Source: Sphingobium sp. Z007
Lineage (GTDB): Bacteria > Pseudomonadota > Alphaproteobacteria > Sphingomonadales > Sphingomonadaceae
DNA: 64,000 nucleotides
Direction: 5' to 3'
Assembly: GCF_900013425.1 (NCBI RefSeq)
Contig: NZ_FBXK01000005.1
Span: 1,550,001-1,614,000 of the forward strand
The notes below the pieces were generated by a model. That model was not told where the DNA came from and ran no database searches. It worked only from the letters and a program-made list of their open reading frames with translations. Positions 51,284-60,201 of this stretch are shown piece by piece. The first letter of the stretch is position 1, and each line of letters opens with the position of its first letter. Made by a program: the position numbers and the translations under genes.

Positions 51284-52281
51284 TGGCCGGAACGGCGGCG
51301 CAGGCGCTCGCGCTGCTCCAGCGCGGCGAAACCGCACCCGCGCGGGTGCTGATCGACGCCGCATGCGCGCGGGGCGATGGGGAAGCGCTGGCCGTGCGCG
51401 CGCTTTGGCGGGTCGAGGGACGGTTGATGCCCCGTGACCTGCACGCCGCCCGCACCGACATGCACGGCGCCAGCGACGCCGGCAATATCGGCGCGGCTCG
51501 TATGCTCGCAGGTTTTCTGGCGAGCGGCGTGGGCGGCGCACGCGACTGGGCCGGGGCGTGCGCGCTGCTAGACGACTGGGCCGATCGCGATCCGATCGCC
51601 GCGCAGCAGCGGGCGCTGATCGCGGCGATGGCGATCGATCCCGCTGGCGATCCTGTTCGTTGCCCGCCGCATCAAACCATCGCTGACCAGCCCGTCATCC
51701 GCGCCATAACCGGCCTGCTCACCGCCGCCGAATGCGACCTGCTGATCGCCCTGTCCGAACGGCGGCAACGCCCGGCGCTGATCTTCCACGAAGGGCAGAA
51801 GCGGTTCGTCGCCGATCCAGTCCGCACATCCGACGCGGCCGGTTTCCCCATCGTGTCCGAATGGCCCGCCGTCCACGCGATCAACCGTCGCCTGGCGGCG
51901 GCCAGCGGCACGAGCGTCGCGCAGGGCGAAAGCCTGCAAGTCTTGCGCTATCACCCCGGCCAGCAATATCGCGCCCATCTGGACGCCGTGCCGGGCCTCG
52001 CCAATCAGCGCAGCCTCACTTTGCTCGTCTATCTCAACGATGATTTCGACGGCGGCGAAACCCATTTCACCCGGCTCGCTATCTCGCATCGCGGGCGCAA
52101 GGGGGACGGCCTGCTATTCGCCAATTGCCTGGCAGACGGTCGCCCCGACCCGATGAGCGAACATGCGGGCTTGCCGGTGCGCTCAGGCGTCAAATGGCTC
52201 GCCAGCCGCTGGATCAGGCAGCGTCCGCCCGAAAATTCGGACGGGTTCGGCCAGCATGAGGCGGTATCGACAGCCCTTTAA
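51283..52281 (+). CDS. 2OG-Fe(II) oxygenase (prolyl 4-hydroxylase type) with Sel1-like N-terminus
   Basis: The 332-residue protein has an N-terminal helical-repeat region (GDGEALAVRALW, GNIGAARMLAGFL) similar to Sel1 repeats. The catalytic domain follows (about 170-320): RYHPGQQYRAHLDAV gives HxD, EHAGLPV the second His, and GVKWLASRWI the 2-oxoglutarate Lys/Arg region. The ATG at 51283 shares a base with the VWA stop (TGATG); a GTG precedes it. Its TAA overlaps the stop of convergent anmK. Confidence 0.85.
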   Translation: MAGTAAQALALLQRGETAPARVLIDAACARGDGEALAVRALWRVEGRLMPRDLHAARTDMHGASDAGNIGAARMLAGFLASGVGGARDWAGACALLDDWADRDPIAAQQRALIAAMAIDPAGDPVRCPPHQTIADQPVIRAITGLLTAAECDLLIALSERRQRPALIFHEGQKRFVADPVRTSDAAGFPIVSEWPAVHAINRRLAAASGTSVAQGESLQVLRYHPGQQYRAHLDAVPGLANQRSLTLLVYLNDDFDGGETHFTRLAISHRGRKGDGLLFANCLADGRPDPMSEHAGLPVRSGVKWLASRWIRQRPPENSDGFGQHEAVSTAL

Positions 52282-53363
52282 GGCCGGAACAGCACCCCGC
52301 CCGTCATCGGCTCCGGCGCGCCGGTCGTTCCTGGAAAGCTGATCGGCAACCCTTTCAGGCACCGCACTGCCATATAGGCAAAACCCTGCGCCTCCAGCGC
52401 GTCGCCATCCCATCCCAGCCCGTCGACGGACAGCACGGCCACCCCGGTCCGCTCCGCCAGCATCGCCATCAGCGTCGCATTATGCCGTCCGCCGCCCGCG
52501 ACATGGATCGCCACCGGCCGCTCCGGCAGGTGATCGACCGCGCGCGCAACGGCCGCCGTCGTGAACGCCGTCAGCGTCGCCGCGCCATCCTCCAATGAAA
52601 GGCCCCGCACCGCATCGATGCTGAATTGTTCGCGATCAATGCTCTTGGGCGGCGGCGCGTCAAACCAGGGGTCGGCCATCATCGCCGCCAGCCGTGCCGC
52701 GTCCACCTGCCCCCGCGCGGCGCAGGCCCCGCCCGCATCATAGGCGGCGTCGCCATGTGTCTGCATCCAATTGTCGATGAGGCCGCTAGCCATGCCGGTG
52801 TCGAACGCGATCAATCTCCCGTTCGAACCGATGAAGGTGATGTTCGCCACCCCGCCCAGGTTCAGCACCGCCGCCGGCTTTTGCAATCCCGCCGCTAGCG
52901 CCCGGTGATAGACCGGCATCAGCGGCGCACCCTGCCCGCCCGCGGCCACGTCGGCTTGGCGCAGGTCGGCGACCACCGCTATGCCGAACGCGCCCGCCAG
53001 CCCCGCGCCATCACCAATCTGCCAGGTCCAGCCCCGGTCGGGCCGATGCGCAACGGTATGGCCATGGAATCCGATCGCAGCGACATCTTGCGCGATATGC
53101 CCGCTGCGCCCCAGCAGGTCTGCGACCGCCTGCACATGCCGCTCGGTCAATTCCGCCTCGACCGATGCGATCAACGGCTCGAAGCCCGGCGCCTCCATTG
53201 CCATCGCCCGCAGGCACGCTTCGGCCAGCCGCACCCGAAAGCCGTCATCATAGGCCATGGCGTGAAATTCGACTGCTCGGGCTTGCCCCTCGCCGTCCGT
53301 TTCGATCAGCGCCGCGTCGATTCCGTCGCGCGATGTGCCGGACATCAGGCCGATTGCTAGCAT
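52278..53363 (-). CDS. anmK: Anhydro-N-acetylmuramic acid kinase
   Basis: AnmK cleaves and phosphorylates anhydroMurNAc released in cell-wall turnover. The 361-residue protein has the ATP-binding [15 protein letters not shown] near the N-terminus, [11 protein letters not shown] and [11 protein letters not shown], and a C-terminal [14 protein letters not shown]. The ATG at 53363 is preceded by GGAG. It is divergent from tyrS with 55 bp between. Confidence 0.95.
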   Translation of the reverse strand: MLAIGLMSGTSRDGIDAALIETDGEGQARAVEFHAMAYDDGFRVRLAEACLRAMAMEAPGFEPLIASVEAELTERHVQAVADLLGRSGHIAQDVAAIGFHGHTVAHRPDRGWTWQIGDGAGLAGAFGIAVVADLRQADVAAGGQGAPLMPVYHRALAAGLQKPAAVLNLGGVANITFIGSNGRLIAFDTGMASGLIDNWMQTHGDAAYDAGGACAARGQVDAARLAAMMADPWFDAPPPKSIDREQFSIDAVRGLSLEDGAATLTAFTTAAVARAVDHLPERPVAIHVAGGGRHNATLMAMLAERTGVAVLSVDGLGWDGDALEAQGFAYMAVRCLKGLPISFPGTTGAPEPMTGGVLFRP

Positions 53364-53418
53364 GATCGAAAACTCCGCCTCTTTAACAGTCGCAACCGCA
53401 ATGCTACAGGCGCGCGCC

Positions 53419-54636
53419 ATGAGCAACTATCAGTCCGACCTCCTGCGCCTGCTCGACACGCGCGGCTACATCCACCAGCTGACGGATGCGGAGGGGCTGG
53501 ACGCCCTCGCCGCGCGCCAGGTGGTGCCCGGCTATATCGGGTTCGATCCGACCGCGCCGTCGCTCCATGTCGGCAGCCTGGTGCAGATCATGATGCTGCG
53601 CCGGATGCAGCAGGCCGGTCACAAGCCGATCGTGCTGATGGGCGGAGGCACCGGCAAGATCGGCGACCCCAGCTTCAAGGATGAAGCCCGCAAGCTGATG
53701 ACCGGCGACACGATCGCGTCCAACGTCGCCAGCATAAAACGCGTGTTCGAGAGGTTCCTGACTTTCGGCGATGGTCCCACCGACGCGGTGATGGTCGATA
53801 ATGCCGACTGGCTCGACGCTCTGGAATATATCCCGTTCCTGCGCGACATCGGTCAGCACTTCTCGGTTAATCGGATGCTCAGCTTCGATTCGGTCAAGAC
53901 GCGCCTCGACCGCGAACAATCGCTGTCCTTCCTCGAATTTAATTACATGATCCTTCAGGCCTACGACTTTCTGGAACTGTCGCGCCGCTCGGCCTGCCGT
54001 CTCCAGATGGGCGGCTCCGACCAGTGGGGCAATATCGTCAACGGCATCGAATTGTCGCGCCGGGTGGACGGCACGCAAGTCTTCGGCCTGACCAGCCCCC
54101 TCATCACCACCGCCGATGGCGGCAAGATGGGCAAGACGATGAACGGCGCGGTATGGCTGAACGCCGACGCGCTGCCGCCCTATGATTATTGGCAATTCTG
54201 GCGCAACACGCAGGATGCCGATGTCGGCCGCTTCTTGGCGCTGTTCACGGACCTGCCGCTCGACGAGATCGCCCGGCTGGAAGCGCTGGAAGGCGCGGAG
54301 ATCAACGAGGCCAAGAAGATCCTGGCCGAAGCCGCCACCGCCATGGCGCATGGGGATGAGGCAGCAGCAGCAGCGGCCGAAACGGCGCGCAAGACCTTCG
54401 AGGAAGGCGCATCGGACGCCAACTTGCCGACCGTCGGTCTAGGCGCGGACGGCCTTACCGTCGTGCAGGCCATAACCGGACTGGGCTTCGCAACCTCCAA
54501 CAAGGAAGTGCGCCGCAAGCTGACCGAAGGCGCGATCAGGGTGAACGGCGACGTCGTCACAGACCCCGCCCGCACGCTCACGCCCGGCGACAAGCTGAGC
54601 TTCGGCGCGAAGAAGCACGGGCTGGTCGTCGCCTGA
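53419..54636 (+). CDS. tyrS: Tyrosyl-tRNA synthetase
   Basis: TyrS charges tRNA-Tyr. The 405-residue protein has the HIGH-like HVGS at residues 50-53, the KMSKS-like KMGKT near residue 236, [11 protein letters not shown] for tyrosine/tRNA binding, and a C-terminal S4 RNA-binding domain ([19 protein letters not shown]). An ATG at 53401 in the same frame is possible but 53419 gives the usual N-terminus. The arrangement anmK-tyrS is common in this group. Confidence 0.97.
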   Translation: MSNYQSDLLRLLDTRGYIHQLTDAEGLDALAARQVVPGYIGFDPTAPSLHVGSLVQIMMLRRMQQAGHKPIVLMGGGTGKIGDPSFKDEARKLMTGDTIASNVASIKRVFERFLTFGDGPTDAVMVDNADWLDALEYIPFLRDIGQHFSVNRMLSFDSVKTRLDREQSLSFLEFNYMILQAYDFLELSRRSACRLQMGGSDQWGNIVNGIELSRRVDGTQVFGLTSPLITTADGGKMGKTMNGAVWLNADALPPYDYWQFWRNTQDADVGRFLALFTDLPLDEIARLEALEGAEINEAKKILAEAATAMAHGDEAAAAAAETARKTFEEGASDANLPTVGLGADGLTVVQAITGLGFATSNKEVRRKLTEGAIRVNGDVVTDPARTLTPGDKLSFGAKKHGLVVA

Positions 54637-54645
54637 TCCGAAAGC

Positions 54646-54682
54646 GCCGTGTTCCTGCGCTCGCAAGAGCACGGCAGCTTTT
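54646..54682 (+). terminator. Possible intrinsic terminator after tyrS
   Basis: GCCGTG (54646-54651) pairs with CACGGC (54670-54675), extended by short inner pairing, followed by AGCTTTT. The T-run is short, so the call is moderate. Confidence 0.5.
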
Positions 54683-54764
54683 GGCGAGATCAAAACAGCG
54701 TTAGCGGCCAGTTAACGCTTCTTCCTAGCAACTCATCCATTTCGGACCGATTAGGCTCGGTCCC

Positions 54765-55121
54765 ATGTCCTCCTCGGTCTTTGCCAATCTCGGTCATGTG
54801 CTGCGCTCCCGCGATCCTGCGGTCGATCAACGCCGGGCGCAACGCGAACTTGTGGACATGGTCAGCCACATCACCGTGCACGGCCGCAACCATGGCGTGC
54901 GCATCATCAACATCTCTGCGCTTGGCCTGATGTGTCGCAGCGACAGCGCCTTGTCACAGGGTCAACAGGTCAGCATCTGGCTGCCGATCCTGAAGGACTA
55001 CCCCGCGGAGATACGCTGGGTGGAGGATGGCCGGATCGGCATGGAATTTTCCCAGCCGATCAGCCCCAAAATCTATGACGCGATGCTCTCGATCATCCCG
55101 CCGCGCCAGACGGCCTGGTGA
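54765..55121 (+). CDS. PilZ domain protein
   Basis: The 118-residue protein has both c-di-GMP-binding motifs of PilZ domains: RRAQR (RxxxR) near residue 23 and NISALG ([D/N]xSxxG) near residue 49. It probably binds c-di-GMP and acts as a stand-alone adaptor. Its 3' end overlaps the convergent MscS-like gene by 29 bp. Confidence 0.87.
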   Translation: MSSSVFANLGHVLRSRDPAVDQRRAQRELVDMVSHITVHGRNHGVRIINISALGLMCRSDSALSQGQQVSIWLPILKDYPAEIRWVEDGRIGMEFSQPISPKIYDAMLSIIPPRQTAW

Positions 55122-56211
55122 TGCCGGGGCCAGCGACGTCCAGACCGGCAAAGCGCATCGGGGTAAAGCCCTCCCCCGCCTCCACCCGCTGACGCCCGCG
55201 CACCAGCGCTTCGGGCATATCGGTGCGCAGGAAATCCAACATCGCTTCGCGCACGTCGCAGCGCAGGTCGAACGCCACGCCGGCATTGCGCGCCGACAAC
55301 AGGCACCGCAATTCCAGCGCATCGGCGCGATGATCCGTCACTTGCAACAGCACGACCCGCCCGTCCCAGCGCGGATTGGCCGTTGTCACCTCGACCAGCC
55401 TCTCGCGGATGCGCGCCACGTCGGCGGTGGGATCAACATAGAGAAACACCGTGCCTAGAAGGTCGGACGTCTTGGTCGTCCAGTTCTGGAATGGCTTTTC
55501 CAGGAAATAGGACACCGGCACCACCATGCGCCGGTCGTCCCAGATGCGCACCACGACATAGGTCAGCGTGATATCCTCGATCCGCCCCCATTCGCCCTCC
55601 ACGATCACCACATCGTCCAGCCGGATCGGCTCGGAAAAGGCCATCTGGATGCCGGCAATCAGATTTTTGAGCGCCGGTTGCGCCGCCGCACCGACCGCCA
55701 GGCCGACCAGACCCGCCGACGCCGCCAGCGTCACGCCGATCGTCCGCACGCCCGGAATCGCCATCAGCATCATCGCGATCACCAGCACCGCGACGATGCT
55801 CTGCGCGATGCGATAGAGGATGCGCACCCGCGTATGCCGTTTGCGGGCCTTGAGATTATCCTCCGCACTGATGTCCGCGCCACGCTCGATCATCACCCGC
55901 GTCGCCCGCATCAGCCGCAGCATCAGCCAGCCGGCCAGCAGCGCGAACACCATCTTCGACCCGATCGACCACAGCGTCTCGATCCGCGGTCCCATGTCGA
56001 GCGGCTGCAACCCCGCTCCCAGCGCCAGCAACACCACCAGCCACCGCGTCGGCTGAAAGATCGCCGGCAGCAACACCGGGTCCATCCGCCGCCGCACGAC
56101 CCGCAGCGCGACGGCATAGAGCGCCCAATGGATCAGGAAAGCGGACACCACCGCGGCTATGATCGAAAAGGCAGCGGTGGAGGTGATGTGGGTCAGGCTG
56201 ATGTCAGTCAT
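55093..56211 (-). CDS. MscS-type mechanosensitive channel family protein
   Basis: The 372-residue protein has four N-terminal TM segments, then the pore-lining segment GVTLAASAGLVGLAVGAAAQPALKNLIAGIQMAFSEPIRLDDVVIVEGEWG, which includes the conserved beta-domain start. The ATG at 56211 is chosen over the frame open to 56265. It should act in osmotic protection. The frame overlaps the PilZ gene tail to tail. Confidence 0.9.
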   Translation of the reverse strand: MTDISLTHITSTAAFSIIAAVVSAFLIHWALYAVALRVVRRRMDPVLLPAIFQPTRWLVVLLALGAGLQPLDMGPRIETLWSIGSKMVFALLAGWLMLRLMRATRVMIERGADISAEDNLKARKRHTRVRILYRIAQSIVAVLVIAMMLMAIPGVRTIGVTLAASAGLVGLAVGAAAQPALKNLIAGIQMAFSEPIRLDDVVIVEGEWGRIEDITLTYVVVRIWDDRRMVVPVSYFLEKPFQNWTTKTSDLLGTVFLYVDPTADVARIRERLVEVTTANPRWDGRVVLLQVTDHRADALELRCLLSARNAGVAFDLRCDVREAMLDFLRTDMPEALVRGRQRVEAGEGFTPMRFAGLDVAGPGITRPSGAAG

Positions 56212-56268
56212 GCGGGGGCAACGCGACCAAGCGGGCATTTGTTTCGCAGATGCGGCATGCCCCATCCA

Positions 56269-56360
56269 CCGTCATCCCCGCGCAGGCGGGGATCCATCTC
56301 CCCAGCTTGGTACTTGGCGCGAGATCAGGAGATGGATTCCCACCTGCGCGGGAATGACGG
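56269..56360. repeat. Long inverted repeat (type E)
   Basis: CCGTCATCCCCGCGCAGGCGGGGATCCATCTCC and GGAGATGGATTCCCACCTGCGCGGGAATGACGG form near-perfect arms. Repeats of this motif are widespread in proteobacterial intergenic DNA. Confidence 0.88.
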
Positions 56361-56427
56361 GAAAGGGTAGGTAGGGGATGGTCAAGTTACGAATGATAGG
56401 GCGTTGAAAGCAGACGCTCCATAACAA

Positions 56428-56611
56428 TCAACAAGAATGTTGGCTCTGGAACCGCTTGCGATACGGCGATTCCCCTTCACCCAATAACGGGATGCACTCG
56501 GCATCATGGGTCAGGACTCCGCGCTTAATAACGCCAACATATTGCCATGAATTTGAATTTTGATCTCTGAATTTTGCCTGCGGACCCTTGAGAGCGACCG
56601 GGGCGGTGTTA
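56428..56611 (-). pseudogene. 3' fragment of a lipoprotein gene split by the IS element
   Basis: Reading leftward out of the IS after the TA, the frame goes AAC ACC GCC CCG GTC... and runs to a TGA at 56428. It encodes about 60 residues (NTAPVALKGPQAKF ... SPYRKRFQSQHSC). It joins in frame to the 5' fragment at 57669-57963 when one TA copy and the IS are removed. G+C is low (22 of 60 at 56521-56580). Confidence 0.8.
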
Positions 56612-57670
56612 GGCCGTGAACTCATAAAAGCGTGCATGGCTCTTGGCTGAACGGATTTGTTTGGCGTAGGGTTCGGGTGATGGTGGACTCATGCCGATAA
56701 GCAGCTTCGATTTGATGGTCGCGGTAGCGATCATGATCGGCTTACCGATAGCAATCATCTTGCTGAACCGTTGGAAGCGGCGCTCAGGATGGTGGCTGCT
56801 TGGATGCGTCATCGCCTTCGTTATCATTGGCAACATCATCGAGCAGAGCGTCGGGCGGCAATAAACAGGCCTTCCCATTTTCGCCGAACAGTGATTCAGC
56901 GTTGGTATGAGCCGATATGATCTGACCGACTTCGAATGGCGCGTGATTGAGCCGCTGTTGCCCAACAAGCCAAGGGGCGTCCCGCGCGTCGATGACCGGC
57001 GCGTGCTGAACGGCATATTCTGGGTGCTGCGATCTGGTGCGCCATGGCGCGACCTGCCCGAGCGCTATGGGCCTCGCACCACCTGCTACAACCGCTTTGT
57101 CCGCTGGCGAAAGGTGGGCGTCTGGGACCGGATGATGGACGCCATCACCGCCGCGTATGACGGAAATCCAAATGATCGACAGCACTTCCATCCGGGCGCA
57201 CCAACAGGCTGCTACGGCAAAAAGGGGGATCGAGATCATTGTCTCGGTCGATCCCGCGGCGGCCTCACGACCAAAATCCATGCCGTCGTCGATGCGCAAG
57301 GGCTCCCAATCCGGCTCGGCCTGACTGCTGGGCAGACTCATGACGGGCAAGTTGCAGACGAACTGCTCGACCATCTCGGGCCACACATGATCGTGCTTGC
57401 CGACAAGGCCTACGATGCCGACCGCATCCGCACGCTGATCGAGGAACAGGGTGCCACGCCAAACATTCCGGCCAAATCCAATAGAAAATGGAGGCCGTGC
57501 TTCAGCAAACGGCTCTATCGGGAGCGCAACCTGATCGAGCGCTTCTTCTCCAAGCTAAAGCACTTCCGCCGTGTCGCCACCCGATACGACAAGCTCGCCG
57601 AAAACTTCCTCGCCATGGTCCAGCTCGCATCAATGCGTCTGTGGTTGCGAGCTTATGAGTCTACGGCCTA
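56610..57670 (+). mobile_element. IS5-family insertion sequence with TA target duplication
   Basis: The terminal inverted repeats are GGCCGTGAACTCATAA (56612-56627) and TTATGAGTCTACGGCC (57653-57668), 14 of 16 positions complementary. A TA lies at each outer end (56610-56611 and 57669-57670). The element is 1,057 bp without the TAs and carries a small passenger ORF and a transposase. It splits a lipoprotein gene; the host frame closes when the IS and one TA are deleted, which supports these exact ends. Confidence 0.9.
56691..56864 (+). CDS. 57-residue two-TM passenger protein inside the IS
   Basis: This ORF is shorter than most gene callers accept. It encodes a start MPISSFDLM, then hydrophobic VAVAIMIGLPIAIILL, a basic loop (NRWKRRSGWW), then LLGCVIAFVIIGNII and a polar tail EQSVGRQ. 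Two TM helices with a positive loop are a small-membrane-protein layout. The upstream site is weak (GGTGG, 4 nt away). It lies 43 bp before the transposase. It might be a toxin, an anchor or non-functional; no family is recognised. Confidence 0.5.
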   Translation: MPISSFDLMVAVAIMIGLPIAIILLNRWKRRSGWWLLGCVIAFVIIGNIIEQSVGRQ

Positions 57671-57671
57671 G
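56907..57671 (+). CDS. IS5-family transposase with compensated internal frameshift
   Basis: The 254-residue ORF has the DUF4096-type N-terminus (SRYDLTDFEWRVIEPLLP) and the later DDE parts (LADKAYDADRIR; Y..RNLIERFFSKLK). Between 57165 and 57218 the frame is displaced: the +1 frame there reads IQMIDSTSIRAHQQAATA, the usual first-Asp motif, while the actual ORF reads NPNDRQHFHPGAPTGCYG. A second shift at an A5G5 run restores the frame. The protein therefore lacks the first catalytic Asp and is probably inactive, unless the shifts are sequencing errors. Its TAG uses the target TA plus a host G. Confidence 0.85.
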   Translation: MSRYDLTDFEWRVIEPLLPNKPRGVPRVDDRRVLNGIFWVLRSGAPWRDLPERYGPRTTCYNRFVRWRKVGVWDRMMDAITAAYDGNPNDRQHFHPGAPTGCYGKKGDRDHCLGRSRGGLTTKIHAVVDAQGLPIRLGLTAGQTHDGQVADELLDHLGPHMIVLADKAYDADRIRTLIEEQGATPNIPAKSNRKWRPCFSKRLYRERNLIERFFSKLKHFRRVATRYDKLAENFLAMVQLASMRLWLRAYESTA

Positions 57672-57963
57672 TTGGCACACGAAAGAAGACGTCTTCGCCA
57701 CCTTTTTCAACGACAACCAGTTGGCTTGATGGCGTCAGGTATATGTTTGATCTCTGGCTGTCATTTACAGCGAACATCGCATCCGACGCGCTACCATATT
57801 TGTTTTTTACGGTAACCGTCCATCGATCGCTACCGAAATTCAGATCGACCTTAATCGAGGTATTCCCATCAGGGAGGTCTTGGAATTCGTGATTGCTGCA
57901 TGCGGCCAATGCTGACGCGGCAAACAAGCAAATCGGAGCCAAGAAAATCGCGCGCTTAATCAC
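57669..57963 (-). pseudogene. 5' fragment of a lipoprotein gene split by the IS element
   Basis: From a GTG at 57963 the protein has a lipoprotein signal (IKRAIFLAPICLFAASALAAC, lipobox LAAC), then about 75 residues of mature protein ending ..FFRVPT at the TA. The frame now runs 3 codons into the IS end and stops at 57661. The uninterrupted gene would continue with the fragment at 56428-56611, giving a protein of about 160 residues. G+C is low (28 of 60 at 57721-57780). The family is unrecognised. Confidence 0.8.
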
Positions 57964-58054
57964 GACGCGATCATGGCTGATGGTCCGCTTCTGGGCAAGC
58001 AACGAGCGTGGAGGAGCGTCGGATTTTGGTCGCTTTCCGACCCCCCCGCTCAAC

Positions 58055-60115
58055 CTATCCCCCCCTGAGCAACCCCACAGCCGCATCCTTCTCGAACAGA
58101 TACAAACACACCCGCGCAGCCTGCCCGCGCGCGCTGTCCAGCCCGCCGTCCCGCTCGATCAGCAGATGCGCGTCGTCCCGCGCGCTGTCCACCAAAGCCG
58201 CAACATGTTCGGGCGTCGCGACCTTCAACGCCGCCTCGCCCGATTGCCGCGTGCCCAGCACTTCGCCCGCGCCGCGCAGTTGCAGGTCCGCCTCGGCGAT
58301 CCGAAAGCCGTCGTTGGTTTCCCGCATCAGCGCCAGCCGCGCGCGCGACGTTTCGCCCAGCGCGTTGCCGCGCAGCAGCAGGCAGGTCGATGGCTTGTCG
58401 CCGCGCCCCACCCGCCCGCGCAACTGGTGCAACTGCGCCAAGCCAAAGCGATCCGCCCCCTCGATGATGATGAGGCTGCTATTGGGCACGTCCACCCCGA
58501 CTTCGATCACCGTCGTCGCCACCAATATCTGCGTGCGATTAGCGGCGAAAGCCTCCATGGCGGCGTCCTTATCCGGCCCCTTCATCCGGCCATGGACCAG
58601 GCCCACCCGATCCCCGAACCGCCCCCGCAAGGACTCCGCCCGCGCTTCCGCTGCCGCCTGATCGCTCGTCTCGCTTTCCTCGACGAGCGGGCACACCCAA
58701 TAGGCTTGGCCGCCCCCCTCGACATGGCGGGCGAGCGCCTCGACCACCTCGTCCAGCCTCGTGGCGGCCATGACCAGCGTCTGGATCGGCTGGCGCCCCG
58801 GCGGCATCTCGTCCAGCCGCGAAACCTCCATCTCGCCATAATAGGTCAGCGTCAGCGTGCGCGGGATCGGCGTCGCGGTCATCACCAGCAGATGCGGCGA
58901 CCGCTCCGCCTTGTTCGCCAGCATCATCCGCTGCGCCACGCCGAAGCGATGCTGCTCGTCGATCACCGCCAGCCCCAGCGCCTTATATTGCACCGCCTCC
59001 TGGAATATCGCGTGGGTGCCGACCAATATGTCGATGCTCCCGTCCGCCAGCCCCATCAGCGTCGCCTCGCGCACTTTGCCCTTGTCGCGCCCGGTCAGGA
59101 TCGCGATCTCGACCGGCAGGCCCGACGCCATCTTGCGCAGCGTCTCATAATGTTGCCGCGCCAATATCTCGGTGGGGGCCAGCATCGCCCCCTGCATCCC
59201 CGCCTCGACCGCATTGAGCAGCGCCATCAGCGCCACCAATGTCTTGCCCGATCCCACATCGCCCTGGAGCAGCCGTAGCATCGGCGTCCCTTGCGCCATG
59301 TCGCCCTCGATCTCGGCCGTCGCGCGCCGCTGCGCCCCGGTCGGCGCAAAAGGCAGCTTCAACATATCCCGCAGCCGCCCATCCCCTTGGATCGGCACGC
59401 CCCGCCGCCGCCGCGACGATTGCCGCACCAGCATCAGCGCCAGTTGCCCAGCAAAAACCTCGTCATAGGCCAGCCGCGCGCGCGCCACGGCGTCCGCCGG
59501 GTCGGCATGAACCCGCGCCAAAGCCTCGCGCCACGCGGGCCAGTCCTTGCGCGCCAGCAGGCTCGGCTCGATCCATTCGGGCAGGTCCGGCGCACGGGTC
59601 AGCGCCTGCGCGACGATGTCGCGCATCCGGTTGTTAGTCAGCCCCTCCGACAGCCCATAGACCGATTCGCGCGCGGGCAGCGTGTTCGCCTCTTCGGGGG
59701 CCAGCACATCGGGATGCACGATCTGGAGAGTATCGCCATAGGCCTCCAGCTTGCCGGAGATATATTTCGGCTCACCCAGCGGCAGCAACTTGCGCGGCCA
59801 GCCGCTATTCTTGCCGAAATAGACCAGCGCCACATGATGGCCGTAGCGATCCACCATATCGACGCGGAACGGCGCGCGTGCGCTGCCGCTGGCGCGATAG
59901 TCCACCGGCGTCAGTTCGATGCCCACCACCCGTCCGGCGTCCGCCATGTCTAGCCTGTCGGTCAGGTGGCGGTCCACCCAACTGACCGGCAGATGAAAGG
60001 CCACATCGACCGCGCGCGCCAGCCCCAGCCGCTCCAGCGGACGGGCCAAAGCGGGGCCGATCCCCTTGAACAGGGATATTTCGGCAAAGAGCGGATTGAG
60101 AATATCGGGTCGCAT
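58055..60115 (-). CDS. recG: ATP-dependent DNA helicase RecG
   Basis: RecG unwinds stalled forks and branched DNA. The 686-residue protein has an N-terminal wedge/OB domain, Walker A LQGDVGSGKT, motif II VIDEQHRFG, motif III MTATPIPRT, and the C-terminal motif VI HQLRGRVGRG. The ATG at 60115 gives the usual MRPDILNPLFAEI. It is divergent from sdhE. Confidence 0.97.
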   Translation of the reverse strand: MRPDILNPLFAEISLFKGIGPALARPLERLGLARAVDVAFHLPVSWVDRHLTDRLDMADAGRVVGIELTPVDYRASGSARAPFRVDMVDRYGHHVALVYFGKNSGWPRKLLPLGEPKYISGKLEAYGDTLQIVHPDVLAPEEANTLPARESVYGLSEGLTNNRMRDIVAQALTRAPDLPEWIEPSLLARKDWPAWREALARVHADPADAVARARLAYDEVFAGQLALMLVRQSSRRRRGVPIQGDGRLRDMLKLPFAPTGAQRRATAEIEGDMAQGTPMLRLLQGDVGSGKTLVALMALLNAVEAGMQGAMLAPTEILARQHYETLRKMASGLPVEIAILTGRDKGKVREATLMGLADGSIDILVGTHAIFQEAVQYKALGLAVIDEQHRFGVAQRMMLANKAERSPHLLVMTATPIPRTLTLTYYGEMEVSRLDEMPPGRQPIQTLVMAATRLDEVVEALARHVEGGGQAYWVCPLVEESETSDQAAAEARAESLRGRFGDRVGLVHGRMKGPDKDAAMEAFAANRTQILVATTVIEVGVDVPNSSLIIIEGADRFGLAQLHQLRGRVGRGDKPSTCLLLRGNALGETSRARLALMRETNDGFRIAEADLQLRGAGEVLGTRQSGEAALKVATPEHVAALVDSARDDAHLLIERDGGLDSARGQAARVCLYLFEKDAAVGLLRGG

Positions 60116-60201
60116 GTCTATCTGACGCGCTCTAACCTAGCCGGGGCAGTCATACAAATCCCCGACCGGCCATTTTGCCATGTCCGCAAAAGGAACAAAT
60201 T

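Noticed and set aside
57893..59278. 461-residue open frame antisense to recG
   Set aside because: It is a shadow; Arg/Gln/His-rich without motifs, and it runs across the recG 3' end.
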